Shown here one piece after another: positions 1-5,835 of a DNA stretch of 6,248 bases. The position numbers and the translations under genes are program-made. Under the pieces are notes generated by a model. The model saw only the letters and a list, made by a program, of their open reading frames with translations, had not been told where the DNA came from and searched no databases. The stretch comes from Deltaproteobacteria bacterium. Its GTDB lineage: Bacteria > Desulfobacterota > Anaeroferrophillalia > Anaeroferrophillales > Tharpellaceae. Position 1 is the stretch's first letter; each line of letters opens with the position of its first letter. Location: contig JAADEO010000184.1 of assembly GCA_013153415.1 (NCBI GenBank), positions 1-6,248 on the forward strand, read 5' to 3'.

Positions 1-24
1 AAGAGAGACGAAAAAAGCGATCAT
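1..24 (-). CDS. Start of an unidentified gene (first 8 codons, runs off the left edge)
   Basis: An ATG at 24-22 opens a frame reading MIAFFVSL to the window edge with no stop. A GGAGGA ribosome binding site at 39-34 lies 9 bases upstream, which is good spacing. Two earlier candidate starts, ATG at 36-34 and GTG at 32-30, are excluded because their frames stop after one and three codons. The hydrophobic N-terminus would suit a signal peptide or first membrane segment, but eight residues cannot identify a family. The gene lies 54 bases after the MATE gene on the same strand, so it may belong to the same transcript. Confidence 0.6.
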
Positions 25-33
25 CGTATCACA

Positions 34-39
34 TCCTCC
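34..39 (-). promoter_or_regulatory. Ribosome binding site of the edge gene
   Basis: GGAGGA on the minus strand, 9 bases before the ATG at 24-22. This near-consensus site is the main evidence that a real gene starts at the left edge. Confidence 0.6.
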
Positions 40-54
40 GATATGGACGGTTCA

Positions 55-68
55 CGGTTCGCGAACCG
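55..68. repeat. Perfect 14-base palindrome between the MATE gene and the edge gene
   Basis: CGGTTCGCGAACCG is perfectly self-complementary. A further GGTTC copy at 49-53 makes the pattern GGTTC-ac-GGTTC-gc-GAACC. It starts 10 bases after the MATE stop codon and lies 15 bases before the ribosome binding site of the next gene, so it could be an operator for a dimeric regulator. No T-run follows on the minus strand and there is no loop spacer, so it does not look like an intrinsic terminator. I do not recognise the regulator; it does not match the GTTC-N7-GTTC or GAAC-N4-GTTC LexA patterns. Confidence 0.4.
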
Positions 69-78
69 CTTGAATTTC

Positions 79-1410
79 TTAATCTGAAACCTTCCCCAAC
101 AATCGGCGCATCAGGCCCAGGCTGGCCAGGCCCGAAATCGCGAAGGAGACCGACAGAGCGATATAGACCCCGTACGCTCCCCAGAAACGGGAGAATATCC
201 AGGCCAGCGGCAGACGCAGCGCCAGCAGGCGCAAGGCATTTATCATCAGCGAATAACGAGGTTTCTTGAGCCCCTGGGAAAGACCGGTCAGGATCAGTTC
301 GAAAGGGGTGAAGAGATAGCCGGGACCGACCGCCTTGAGGGCAAAAGCCCCGGCCGTAAGAACCCCGGCCGCGGGCCGGAAAATCCCGATCAGATGTTCC
401 GGCACGAACCAGAAGAGCAGGACCATCGGCACCAGGAGCAGGTAGCAACCGTAAAGCGCCGTCCGGCAGCCGGCCCGGATCCGCTCATGTTGACCGCGAC
501 CGAGATTGAACCCGATGAAGGGTATCAAGGCACTGGAAAGCCCGTAGAGCGGCAGGATCAGGATCTGCTCGATCCGGGCGCTGAGATTCCAGGCTCCGAC
601 ATAGACCGGACCGAAAGAGGCCAGAAGCCAGTTGAGCCCGGCCGCCGACAACGGCACGATCAGCATCGAGAGTGCGGCCGGCGAACCCAGAGAGATGATC
701 TCCGGCCAGGCCCGGCGCCGGTCGGCGGTGGGAATCAGGCCCGGCCGGTCACGGTCGTGACGGCGCAGGGCCAGCCACATGATGGCTCCGGACAGGGCCC
801 AGCCGATCAATGAGGCCAGCGAAGCCCCCGCGACCCCGAGACCGCAGGAAAAAATCAGCAGGGGATCGAGAGCCATGTTGACGAGATTACCGAAAACCAT
901 TGCCCGCATCGGGGTTTTCGTGTCCCCGTAACTGAACAGAATTCCCTCGCAGAGCATCGCGAAGGCCAGGAAAGGGAAACTCAAAGCCAGCCAGCGGGTA
1001 TAGGCCGCAGTTTCCCTCAGGAGCACGGGATCGGCATCGAAAAGAGCGAACAGGGGGCGGTTGCAAACCGGCAGGGCGAGCAGCACCAGGGGTGAAATCA
1101 GCAGAAGGACCAGGGGCCAGGCGGCTGCGGCCGTCAATTTCGCCCGCTCCGGCCGCTCGGCGCCCCGGGCATGGCTCATGGCGCTCAAAGAACCGATCGC
1201 GACCCCCTTGCCCAGGGCCATGGCCAGAAAAAGCAGGGGAATGGCCAGCGACATCGCCGCCAGCGGAATGGTGCCGAGACGGGCTACGAAAATGGTATCG
1301 ACCAGGGCGTAGAGAGTCTCGAAAAACATCGAGATCATGGCCGGAGCCCCGAGCCTGAAAAGCACGGTCAGGACCCGGCCCTCACCCATATCAACCGGTT
1401 GCCGCGTCAT
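79..1410 (-). CDS. MATE family efflux transporter
   Basis: This 443-residue protein is a probable multidrug/metabolite exporter of the MATE (MOP superfamily) type, an inner-membrane antiporter driven by H+ or Na+. The length matches the family's usual 440-470 residues and the protein is almost entirely hydrophobic segments, consistent with 12 helices. Family-like stretches include the N-terminal P-A-M-x-x-M region followed by LVDTIFVARLGTIPLAAMSLA (split here as LVDTIFVARLG and TIPLAAMSLA, residues about 37-57), the GDTKTPMRAM / GNLVNMALDPLLIF region near residues 162-188, and GLGVAGASLAS just after. The second half repeats the pattern, with an arginine/glutamine-rich P-x-I-G-F-N-L-G-R-G-Q motif near residues 297-307. 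The ATG overlaps the stop of the upstream ligase gene (ATGA), with AAGGA 10 bases before it; an alternative start is Met8. The substrate cannot be read from sequence. Its position after a synthase and a ligase suggests export of their product, which is inference. Confidence 0.9.
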   Translation of the reverse strand: MTRQPVDMGEGRVLTVLFRLGAPAMISMFFETLYALVDTIFVARLGTIPLAAMSLAIPLLFLAMALGKGVAIGSLSAMSHARGAERPERAKLTAAAAWPLVLLLISPLVLLALPVCNRPLFALFDADPVLLRETAAYTRWLALSFPFLAFAMLCEGILFSYGDTKTPMRAMVFGNLVNMALDPLLIFSCGLGVAGASLASLIGWALSGAIMWLALRRHDRDRPGLIPTADRRRAWPEIISLGSPAALSMLIVPLSAAGLNWLLASFGPVYVGAWNLSARIEQILILPLYGLSSALIPFIGFNLGRGQHERIRAGCRTALYGCYLLLVPMVLLFWFVPEHLIGIFRPAAGVLTAGAFALKAVGPGYLFTPFELILTGLSQGLKKPRYSLMINALRLLALRLPLAWIFSRFWGAYGVYIALSVSFAISGLASLGLMRRLLGKVSD

Positions 1411-2345
1411 CGGTTCAGCATCCTTTCGACTTCATCGACAAACCGCTGCCATCTCCGCTGGAAACGTTCCGCCGGCAGGCTGTCCATGGTCCTGAGCTCG
1501 AAGGTCGGCCCCTTGAGATTGAGGCGGACATCGGTGAAAATAGTGGTCAGGTGGACCAGGAAATCGGCGAATGCCGCTTTTTCGCACTGCCAGAAAGGCA
1601 GCTTCAGATCGAGGTCGAGCGCCGCCAGGGCGTGGGCGACCAGATGCCGGAGCAGCTCCATCTCCCCGCAGGGCAGCGGAATCTCAGGCAGCAGGCAGCG
1701 CGAAGGCTCGGTCCGGTCCCAGATGGCGCGGCGCTCGGCCGACATGGCATAGTCGGGATCGCGGGAGAGACCGAGCAACAATGTAAACAGAGGCACCATC
1801 TCGCGGAAATCGCGCAATCTGACATGGAGCTGGATCGAGGCCGTGGCCTTCATCATCTCCCGGCCGCGACCGCCGTTTTCGGTAAACAGGGCGTGCATGT
1901 TGCGGTAGCGCGGACTGGTCAGGCAGAGCGGCGCCTCGCGGCGGCCGGCGATAAAAGGCCGGGCCAGGTAGCGAACCCCGCAAAGCTTTTCGATCTCGCG
2001 ATTGGTCGTCTCGATATGCTCCAGCAGCCCGGTGAAACGCTCCCGGTCGTCTGCCAGCAGCGGCGGCGAACCGTATTCGAGCTGACCGCCGGGCTCGAAA
2101 TCGATATGGAGGCCGTCGCCGGCCCCGTAATCGCCTTCGTTGAGCAGCTTGAACCCCAGCTTCGGCAACAGGCCCGCGACCTCGGCGACCCTTGCCGGGG
2201 TCATCTCCTCTTCCGGCAGGAATTCGTATTCGAAACCGTAGGTCAGGGGACCGGGCACCAGGTTACGGGCCAGGTAATTATGAAGTTTTTCACTGAACTC
2301 GTCCACCATTCCGGCCGGGGGACCGGAAATACTTTTTTCATCCAC
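1407..2345 (-). CDS. GCS2-type (glutamate-cysteine ligase 2-like) carboxylate-amine ligase
   Basis: The 312-residue product resembles the GCS2/EgtA/YbdK group, glutamine-synthetase-fold enzymes that use ATP to join an amine to an amino-acid carboxylate, typically glutamate to cysteine. Visible motifs, numbered from the GTG start, are YGFEYEFLP (36-44, acidic metal/ATP-site strand), HIDFEPGGQLEYGSPP (80-95, matching the family EPGGQxE motif), YRNMHALFTENGGRG (147-161), MMKATASIQLHV (164-175, matching the family MM..TASxQ stretch) and TFELRTMDSLP (281-291, matching the C-terminal E-x-R-x-x-D motif). It is shorter than YbdK-like proteins of about 370 residues. I chose GTG at 2345-2343 because GAGGAG lies 7 bases upstream. 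The longer ATG at 2387 adds 14 residues deep in asnB, and the later ATG at 2309 lacks a clear site. It overlaps asnB by 8 bases and the MATE gene by 4. The true substrates are unknown, and gshA function should not be assumed. Confidence 0.75.
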   Translation of the reverse strand: MDEKSISGPPAGMVDEFSEKLHNYLARNLVPGPLTYGFEYEFLPEEEMTPARVAEVAGLLPKLGFKLLNEGDYGAGDGLHIDFEPGGQLEYGSPPLLADDRERFTGLLEHIETTNREIEKLCGVRYLARPFIAGRREAPLCLTSPRYRNMHALFTENGGRGREMMKATASIQLHVRLRDFREMVPLFTLLLGLSRDPDYAMSAERRAIWDRTEPSRCLLPEIPLPCGEMELLRHLVAHALAALDLDLKLPFWQCEKAAFADFLVHLTTIFTDVRLNLKGPTFELRTMDSLPAERFQRRWQRFVDEVERMLNR

Positions 2346-4242
2346 AGGCGAACTCCTCGTACCACAAGGTGAAAACCAGCACCGCAAAAAGGCGGTCGGC
2401 GCCCGAAACCAGGGTGGCGGGACCGACTCCGGCGGTGGTCACCCGCCGGGTCAGTTCGGCCACCATCGCCGGATCCAGGATTCCGTGCCGGGCGATCATG
2501 CCGCCGGCCAGGGCCTCGGCCACCTCCTCGGGCCATTTCTTCCGGTCGGCGAGCCAGTCGGCCAGGGGGCTGGTGAAGGGTTGTTTGCGCCGCCAGGCGG
2601 TCTCATTATCGAGCAGGCCGGAGGCGGAAAAAGCCCGGCGACAGAGATATTTCTCCCGGCCTTCGGCCAGGTTGATCTTGAAAGAGACCGGCAGCCGGGC
2701 CGCGAACTCGGCCAGCCGGTAGTCGAGAAACGGGGTCCGGGTCTCGAGCGAATGGCGCATCGAGAGCTTGTCGAGACGCAGGATCACGTAATCGGGCAGA
2801 CGGCAGCGGCTTTCGACCGCCAGAGCCGCGTTCAGGGGATGCTCCCGACCCGTAAGCCGGGGAGCCGCACCCAGCTCCTCAAGCCCTCTGATCGGGATTT
2901 CCGCTTTCCGGCCCACCAGTAACCGGTCCAGCTCGGCCGGACTGAAAAGGGCCTCGCTCTGGATGTAGCGGGCCAGGGGGTCGGCGGCCCGCCGGGCGAG
3001 ATAGTCCTTGAGCTCCGGATAGGCCCTTTCCAGCTCATCCCGCTCCCGGGACCCGGCCTGCCGGTAGCGGATCGCCGCCATCTCGACCAGGAACTTGCGA
3101 TAACCGGCGAAGATCTCGTCGGCGCCTTCGCCGGTGAGCACGGTCTTGACCCGCTTCGAGGCGGTTTCACAGACCTGGTCGGTGGGCAGGACCGCGCCCA
3201 GAAAGATCGGTTCCTCGAGAGAACGGATCAGTTGCGGAAGTCCGGCCAGGGACTCCGGTCCGCAGAAAGCGCTGTGGTGCCGGGTTCCGGCGAAGGTCTG
3301 TTCCCGGGCGGCGAGAAAATCCCTGACCACGTCGAGTTCGTTGTAGACCGCCTCCCTGAAAGCGATGGTAAAGAGCGAGAGATCCGGCACCCGCAGGGCC
3401 GCGGCCGCGGCTACCGCGGCCGAATCGATGCCGCCGGAAAGAAAACTGCCGACCTCGACATCGGAGCGCAGACGCAGGCTGACGGCGTCGAAAAAGAGTT
3501 CCAGAAACTCTTCCCGGGCTTCATAGAGAGAGATTTCACGCTCCGGACCGATCAGCGGAGGAAAAAGATTCTGCCAGTAGTTCTCGACCCGGAAAGCACC
3601 GGATTCGAGATCGCAGACCAGGAACGAGCCCGGCGGCAGGCGCCGGATACCGGCGAAGATGGTCTCTTCGCCGGGCAGGTAGCGATAGGTCAGCAGGGTG
3701 GGAAAGAGTTCCTCCCGCACCGGAGCCGGGCCGAGAGCCAGCAGCGGCTTGATCTCGGAAGCGAAACTCAATTCGCCGTCGAGTTCACGGTAGTAGAGCG
3801 GCTTGATCCCGAAACGGTCGCGGAAAAGCACCAACCGGCGGCCGGGCGCATCATAGAAGGCCCCGGCGTACATGCCGTTGAAATCATTGAGCGCCCGCTC
3901 CGGGGAAAACCGGCGCAGGCGCTGGAGGGCGACCTCGGCGTCGCCCCGGGTGCGCCAGTCGACCCCGTCGAGCTCCTTTTTCAGCTCCAGGTAGTTGTAG
4001 AGCTGACCGTTGCAGACCAGGGCGCTGCCATCGCCATCCCCAACCGGCTGCATCCCGGTTTCGAGATCGAGGATCGCCAGGCGCACGAATCCGAAACCGA
4101 CCCGGACCGGGCCGGCCTCGTAAACCGCGCAGGCTTCGTCGTCGGGCCCGCGATGGGCCTGGAGCCGGTTCATCCTCTCAAGAAGCGACCGGATCTCCGC
4201 AACCGGCCGCCGCCGGGAAATTATACCGCAAATTCCGCACAT
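2338..4242 (-). CDS. asnB: Asparagine synthase (glutamine-hydrolysing) family amidotransferase
   Basis: This 634-residue class-II glutamine amidotransferase hydrolyses glutamine in its N-terminal domain and uses the ammonia, with ATP activation, to amidate a carboxylate (aspartate in true asparagine synthases). Met removal would expose the nucleophile Cys2 (MCGICGII), which fixes the start. The glutaminase domain (about 1-215) shows HRGPDD (30-35), Arg54 in FVRLAILD, NGQLYNY (78-84), Asp101, and the RDRFGIKPLYY stretch (141-151). The synthetase domain shows the pyrophosphatase loop SGGIDS (269-274), LTGEGADEIFAGYRKF (369-384), and RLDKLSMRHSLETRTPFLDY (489-508). Length matches AsnB proteins of about 615-635 residues. 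Residue 80 is Gln where E. coli AsnB has Glu76, a glutamine-binding residue. No Shine-Dalgarno sequence precedes the ATG. It heads a unit with the ligase and MATE genes, so it may amidate a special substrate instead of making asparagine; that is inference. Confidence 0.9.
   Translation of the reverse strand: MCGICGIISRRRPVAEIRSLLERMNRLQAHRGPDDEACAVYEAGPVRVGFGFVRLAILDLETGMQPVGDGDGSALVCNGQLYNYLELKKELDGVDWRTRGDAEVALQRLRRFSPERALNDFNGMYAGAFYDAPGRRLVLFRDRFGIKPLYYRELDGELSFASEIKPLLALGPAPVREELFPTLLTYRYLPGEETIFAGIRRLPPGSFLVCDLESGAFRVENYWQNLFPPLIGPEREISLYEAREEFLELFFDAVSLRLRSDVEVGSFLSGGIDSAAVAAAAALRVPDLSLFTIAFREAVYNELDVVRDFLAAREQTFAGTRHHSAFCGPESLAGLPQLIRSLEEPIFLGAVLPTDQVCETASKRVKTVLTGEGADEIFAGYRKFLVEMAAIRYRQAGSRERDELERAYPELKDYLARRAADPLARYIQSEALFSPAELDRLLVGRKAEIPIRGLEELGAAPRLTGREHPLNAALAVESRCRLPDYVILRLDKLSMRHSLETRTPFLDYRLAEFAARLPVSFKINLAEGREKYLCRRAFSASGLLDNETAWRRKQPFTSPLADWLADRKKWPEEVAEALAGGMIARHGILDPAMVAELTRRVTTAGVGPATLVSGADRLFAVLVFTLWYEEFACG
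2353..2358 (-). promoter_or_regulatory. Ribosome binding site that sets the ligase GTG start
   Basis: GAGGAG on the minus strand sits inside the last codons of asnB, 7 bases before the GTG at 2345-2343. This spacing favours GTG over the two in-frame ATGs at 2387 and 2309. It also implies that ligase translation is coupled to the end of asnB translation. Confidence 0.65.
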
Positions 4243-4248
4243 GGATAC

Positions 4249-4277
4249 AAGTTAATCAAGATGCAGGATTAGAGCAA
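4249..4277 (-). promoter_or_regulatory. Weak sigma70-like promoter candidate for asnB, placed for a leaderless mRNA
   Basis: On the minus strand, TTGCTC (4277-4272) and TAACTT (4254-4249) are separated by 17 bases, and the second box ends 6 bases before the ATG. That would put the transcription start at or next to the start codon. Each box matches only 3 of 6 consensus positions, so chance is a serious alternative. The idea is suggested mainly by the lack of any purine-rich ribosome binding site before this ATG. Confidence 0.2.
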
Positions 4278-4341
4278 GTGTTTAATCAGTTGACGATCCC
4301 GCAACAACTCGTTTCGAAAAAACAGGATGGCACAGTAATGC

Positions 4342-4380
4342 GGGGACAAATTCCCCAACTCAAACGGGCTTCCCGGCCCG
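4342..4380. repeat. Two adjacent small GC hairpins
   Basis: The first is GGGGA (4342-4346) with TCCCC (4352-4356) around a 5-base loop. The second is CGGGC (4365-4369) with GCCCG (4376-4380) around a 6-base loop. Read on the minus strand, the second hairpin comes first and is followed by TTTGAG, so it could be a weak intrinsic terminator for the AmpG-like gene or part of an asnB leader. Five-base stems and the short T-run make either role uncertain. Confidence 0.3.
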
Positions 4381-4403
4381 CAAATCAGTACTCTTATCAG
4401 AAC

Positions 4404-4443
4404 ATTTTCTGCTGATTTTTTCTTATTTTTTTGTGCAGAAAAT
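4404..4443. repeat. AT-rich 9-base inverted repeat with T-rich loop
   Basis: ATTTTCTGC (4404-4412) and GCAGAAAAT (4435-4443) are exact reverse complements separated by 22 bases that are mostly T on the plus strand (A on the minus strand). A smaller overlapping inverted repeat, CAGAA (4398-4402) with TTCTG (4407-4411), precedes T-runs on the plus strand like an intrinsic terminator, but there is no plus-strand gene to terminate. For the minus-strand asnB gene the A-tract could act as an upstream promoter element. The function is unknown. Confidence 0.4.
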
Positions 4444-4453
4444 AACCTGTGAG

Positions 4454-4613
4454 GTACCAAAAAGCTCCAGTTGCGAGGTCCAAAAGATTCAACGAAAAGC
4501 TTAAGGAATGAGGCGTACACAGAAGTACGCCGCAGTGACGAAGACTTTTCGTGGCAACGCCCCGAGTGTAGCGAGGAAGTACTCTTGGGGTGCGAAGCAG
4601 GTGGACTTTTTAC
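4454..4613. repeat. Structured intergenic repeat element, about 160 bases, possibly MITE- or REP-like
   Basis: The element is bounded by imperfect terminal inverted repeats: AAAAAGcTCCA (4459-4469) and TGGACTTTTT (4602-4611), with outer GTA/TAC. Inside are two hairpins. Hairpin 1 has an outer stem ACGAAAAGCTT (4492-4502) with AAGaCTTTTCGT (4541-4552), a symmetric 9/9 internal loop, and a perfect inner stem GGCGTAC (4512-4518) with GTACGCC (4525-4531) around a 6-base loop. Hairpin 2 pairs 4558-4567 with 4581-4592 through one G-T pair and a 2-base bulge. The pairing can form from either strand. It starts 7 bases after the AmpG-like stop codon, so it may also act as an mRNA 3' structure. It reminds me of multicopy intergenic repeats in Geobacter/Pelobacter relatives, but that is recollection and copy number is not visible here. 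Confidence 0.6.
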
Positions 4614-4620
4614 AAAGCCA

Positions 4621-5835
4621 TCAATCGGTCTGAGGACCGACTTTCCAGAGCAGCAGCAGTCCCGGAATCGCGGCCAGGGCGCAGAAGATGAAAAACGGGC
4701 TCCAGCCCAGCAACTCGACCGCGTAACCGGTCGGGGCCGCGGCCAGGACCCGGGGGATGCCCATCAGGCTCGAGAGCAGGGCGTACTGGGTGGCGGTGAA
4801 TCTCCTGTTGGTCAGGGCGGCCATGAAGGCGACGTAGGCGGCGGTGCCCATGCCGCCGGAAAAATTCTCGGCCGCCACGGCCCCGGCCAGCCCCGGCAGG
4901 CTCGGACCGAGATGGGCCAGGATCGCGAAACCGGTGGTCGAAATCCCCTGGAGAATTCCGAAAATCCACAACGAACGGTAGATGCCGAGGCGCAGCATCA
5001 GAAAACCACCGACCAGGCCGCCCGAAATCGTGGCCCAGAACCCGAAGAGCTTGACCACGGTGCCGATCTCGGTCTTGGTGAAACCGAGCTCGAGGTAGAA
5101 TGGCATGGTCATGGTCGTCGCCATCTGGTCGCCGATCTTGTAAAAAAGGATGAACAGCAGCAACAGCAGGGCTCCGGGCCGACTGAAATATTCGAGAAAG
5201 GGACCGATCACCGCCTCCCGGAAACTGGTCGGCGTCCCTTCCGCGACTTCGGGCTCCCGGGCCCACAAGGTGGTCAGGATTCCGACCAGCATGAGTCCGG
5301 CCATTACCAGGTAGACGTTGCCGAAAGAGATATGGTCGGCCAGAATCAGTCCGCCGGAACCGGCGACCAGCATCCCGACCCGGTAGCCGTTGACGTAGAG
5401 GGAGGAGCCCAGTCCGAGTTCGCGGTTGCTGAGATCCTCGCGCCGGTAGGCGTCGACGACGATATCCTGCGAAGCGGAGAAAAAGGTCACGAAAAAGGCG
5501 CACAGGGCGCACAGGGCGGGATCGGCCCGGGGCTCGACGAACCCTAAAGCGGCGATCGCCACCATCAGCAGGATCTGGAAGACCAGCAGCCAGCCCCGCC
5601 GCCGACCGAGAAAAGGCGGGGTGTAGCGGTCCATGACCGGGGCCCAGAGGAATTTCAGGGTATAGGGCAGACCGACCAGCGAAAAGAGACCTATGACCTT
5701 GAGATCGACCCCGGCCTCCTGCATCCGGGCCTGGAGCAGGGTGATGGTCAGGAGCAGGGGCAGGCCGCAGGCGAACCCCATGAGAAAAGAGACCAGCATC
5801 TGCGGGGTCAGGGCCGCCTTGAGAAAGTCCCTCAC
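4621..5835 (-). CDS. ampG: AmpG-like MFS permease (probable muropeptide transporter)
   Basis: This 404-residue major facilitator superfamily protein strongly resembles AmpG, the inner-membrane permease that imports anhydro-muropeptides released during cell-wall turnover for recycling. Supporting motifs are GFACGLPLLLT (20-30), IGLFSLVGLPYTLKFLWAP (48-66) followed by VMDRY, FLGRRRGW (75-82) in the first cytoplasmic loop, and SASQDIVVDAYRRE (120-133), all typical of AmpG. It is shorter than the 491-residue E. coli AmpG and probably has about 12 helices rather than 14, like other compact AmpG homologues. The start is a GTG at 5835-5833 that overlaps the upstream stop as GTGA; GGAG lies 8 bases before it, inside the previous gene, so translation is probably coupled. 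This start also gives the usual short N-terminus before the first helix. Muropeptide transport is inferred from family membership; no other recycling gene is visible. Confidence 0.85.
   Translation of the reverse strand: MRDFLKAALTPQMLVSFLMGFACGLPLLLTITLLQARMQEAGVDLKVIGLFSLVGLPYTLKFLWAPVMDRYTPPFLGRRRGWLLVFQILLMVAIAALGFVEPRADPALCALCAFFVTFFSASQDIVVDAYRREDLSNRELGLGSSLYVNGYRVGMLVAGSGGLILADHISFGNVYLVMAGLMLVGILTTLWAREPEVAEGTPTSFREAVIGPFLEYFSRPGALLLLLFILFYKIGDQMATTMTMPFYLELGFTKTEIGTVVKLFGFWATISGGLVGGFLMLRLGIYRSLWIFGILQGISTTGFAILAHLGPSLPGLAGAVAAENFSGGMGTAAYVAFMAALTNRRFTATQYALLSSLMGIPRVLAAAPTGYAVELLGWSPFFIFCALAAIPGLLLLWKVGPQTD

Larger units (their letters stand above)
4243..4620. other. Intergenic region between the AmpG-like and asnB genes
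   Basis: This 378-base stretch has no supported gene. From the asnB side it contains a plain stretch with a weak promoter candidate, two small GC hairpins (4342-4356 and 4365-4380), an AT-rich inverted repeat with a T-rich loop (4404-4443), and the structured repeat element (4454-4613). An 83-codon minus-strand frame at 4269-4520 starts inside the repeat, has no family resemblance and shows no good ribosome binding site, so it is not called. The asnB promoter should lie here, but no strong one is visible. No riboswitch or tRNA was recognised. Confidence 0.7.

Noticed and set aside
1551..2372. 273-codon plus-strand frame opposite the ligase gene
   Set aside because: The minus-strand frame carries GCS2 motifs and coupled start/stop signals; the plus-strand frame has none.
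3232..4272. 346-codon plus-strand frame opposite asnB
   Set aside because: It is antisense to a gene with clear catalytic motifs, and its composition (rich in Gly, Arg, Glu, Gln) is the usual mirror of GC-rich coding DNA.
4326..4345. Sigma54-like TGGCAC...TGC on the plus strand
   Set aside because: The spacing to the second element is off by one or the element is mismatched, and it points toward the repeat, away from any plus-strand gene.
4269..4520. 83-codon minus-strand frame in the intergenic region
   Set aside because: It starts inside the structured repeat, has no recognisable domain, lacks a clear ribosome binding site and runs through the hairpins and T/A-rich tract, so it is probably a chance frame.
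5497..5514. Two tandem copies of the 9-base unit ggcgcacag
   Set aside because: It lies in frame inside the AmpG-like gene and encodes Ala-Leu-Cys twice in a membrane segment; two copies are not enough to suggest anything beyond chance or slippage.
4471..5547. 358-codon plus-strand frame opposite the AmpG-like gene
   Set aside because: It begins in the repeat and then mirrors a clear membrane-transporter gene; it is low-complexity with no domain.
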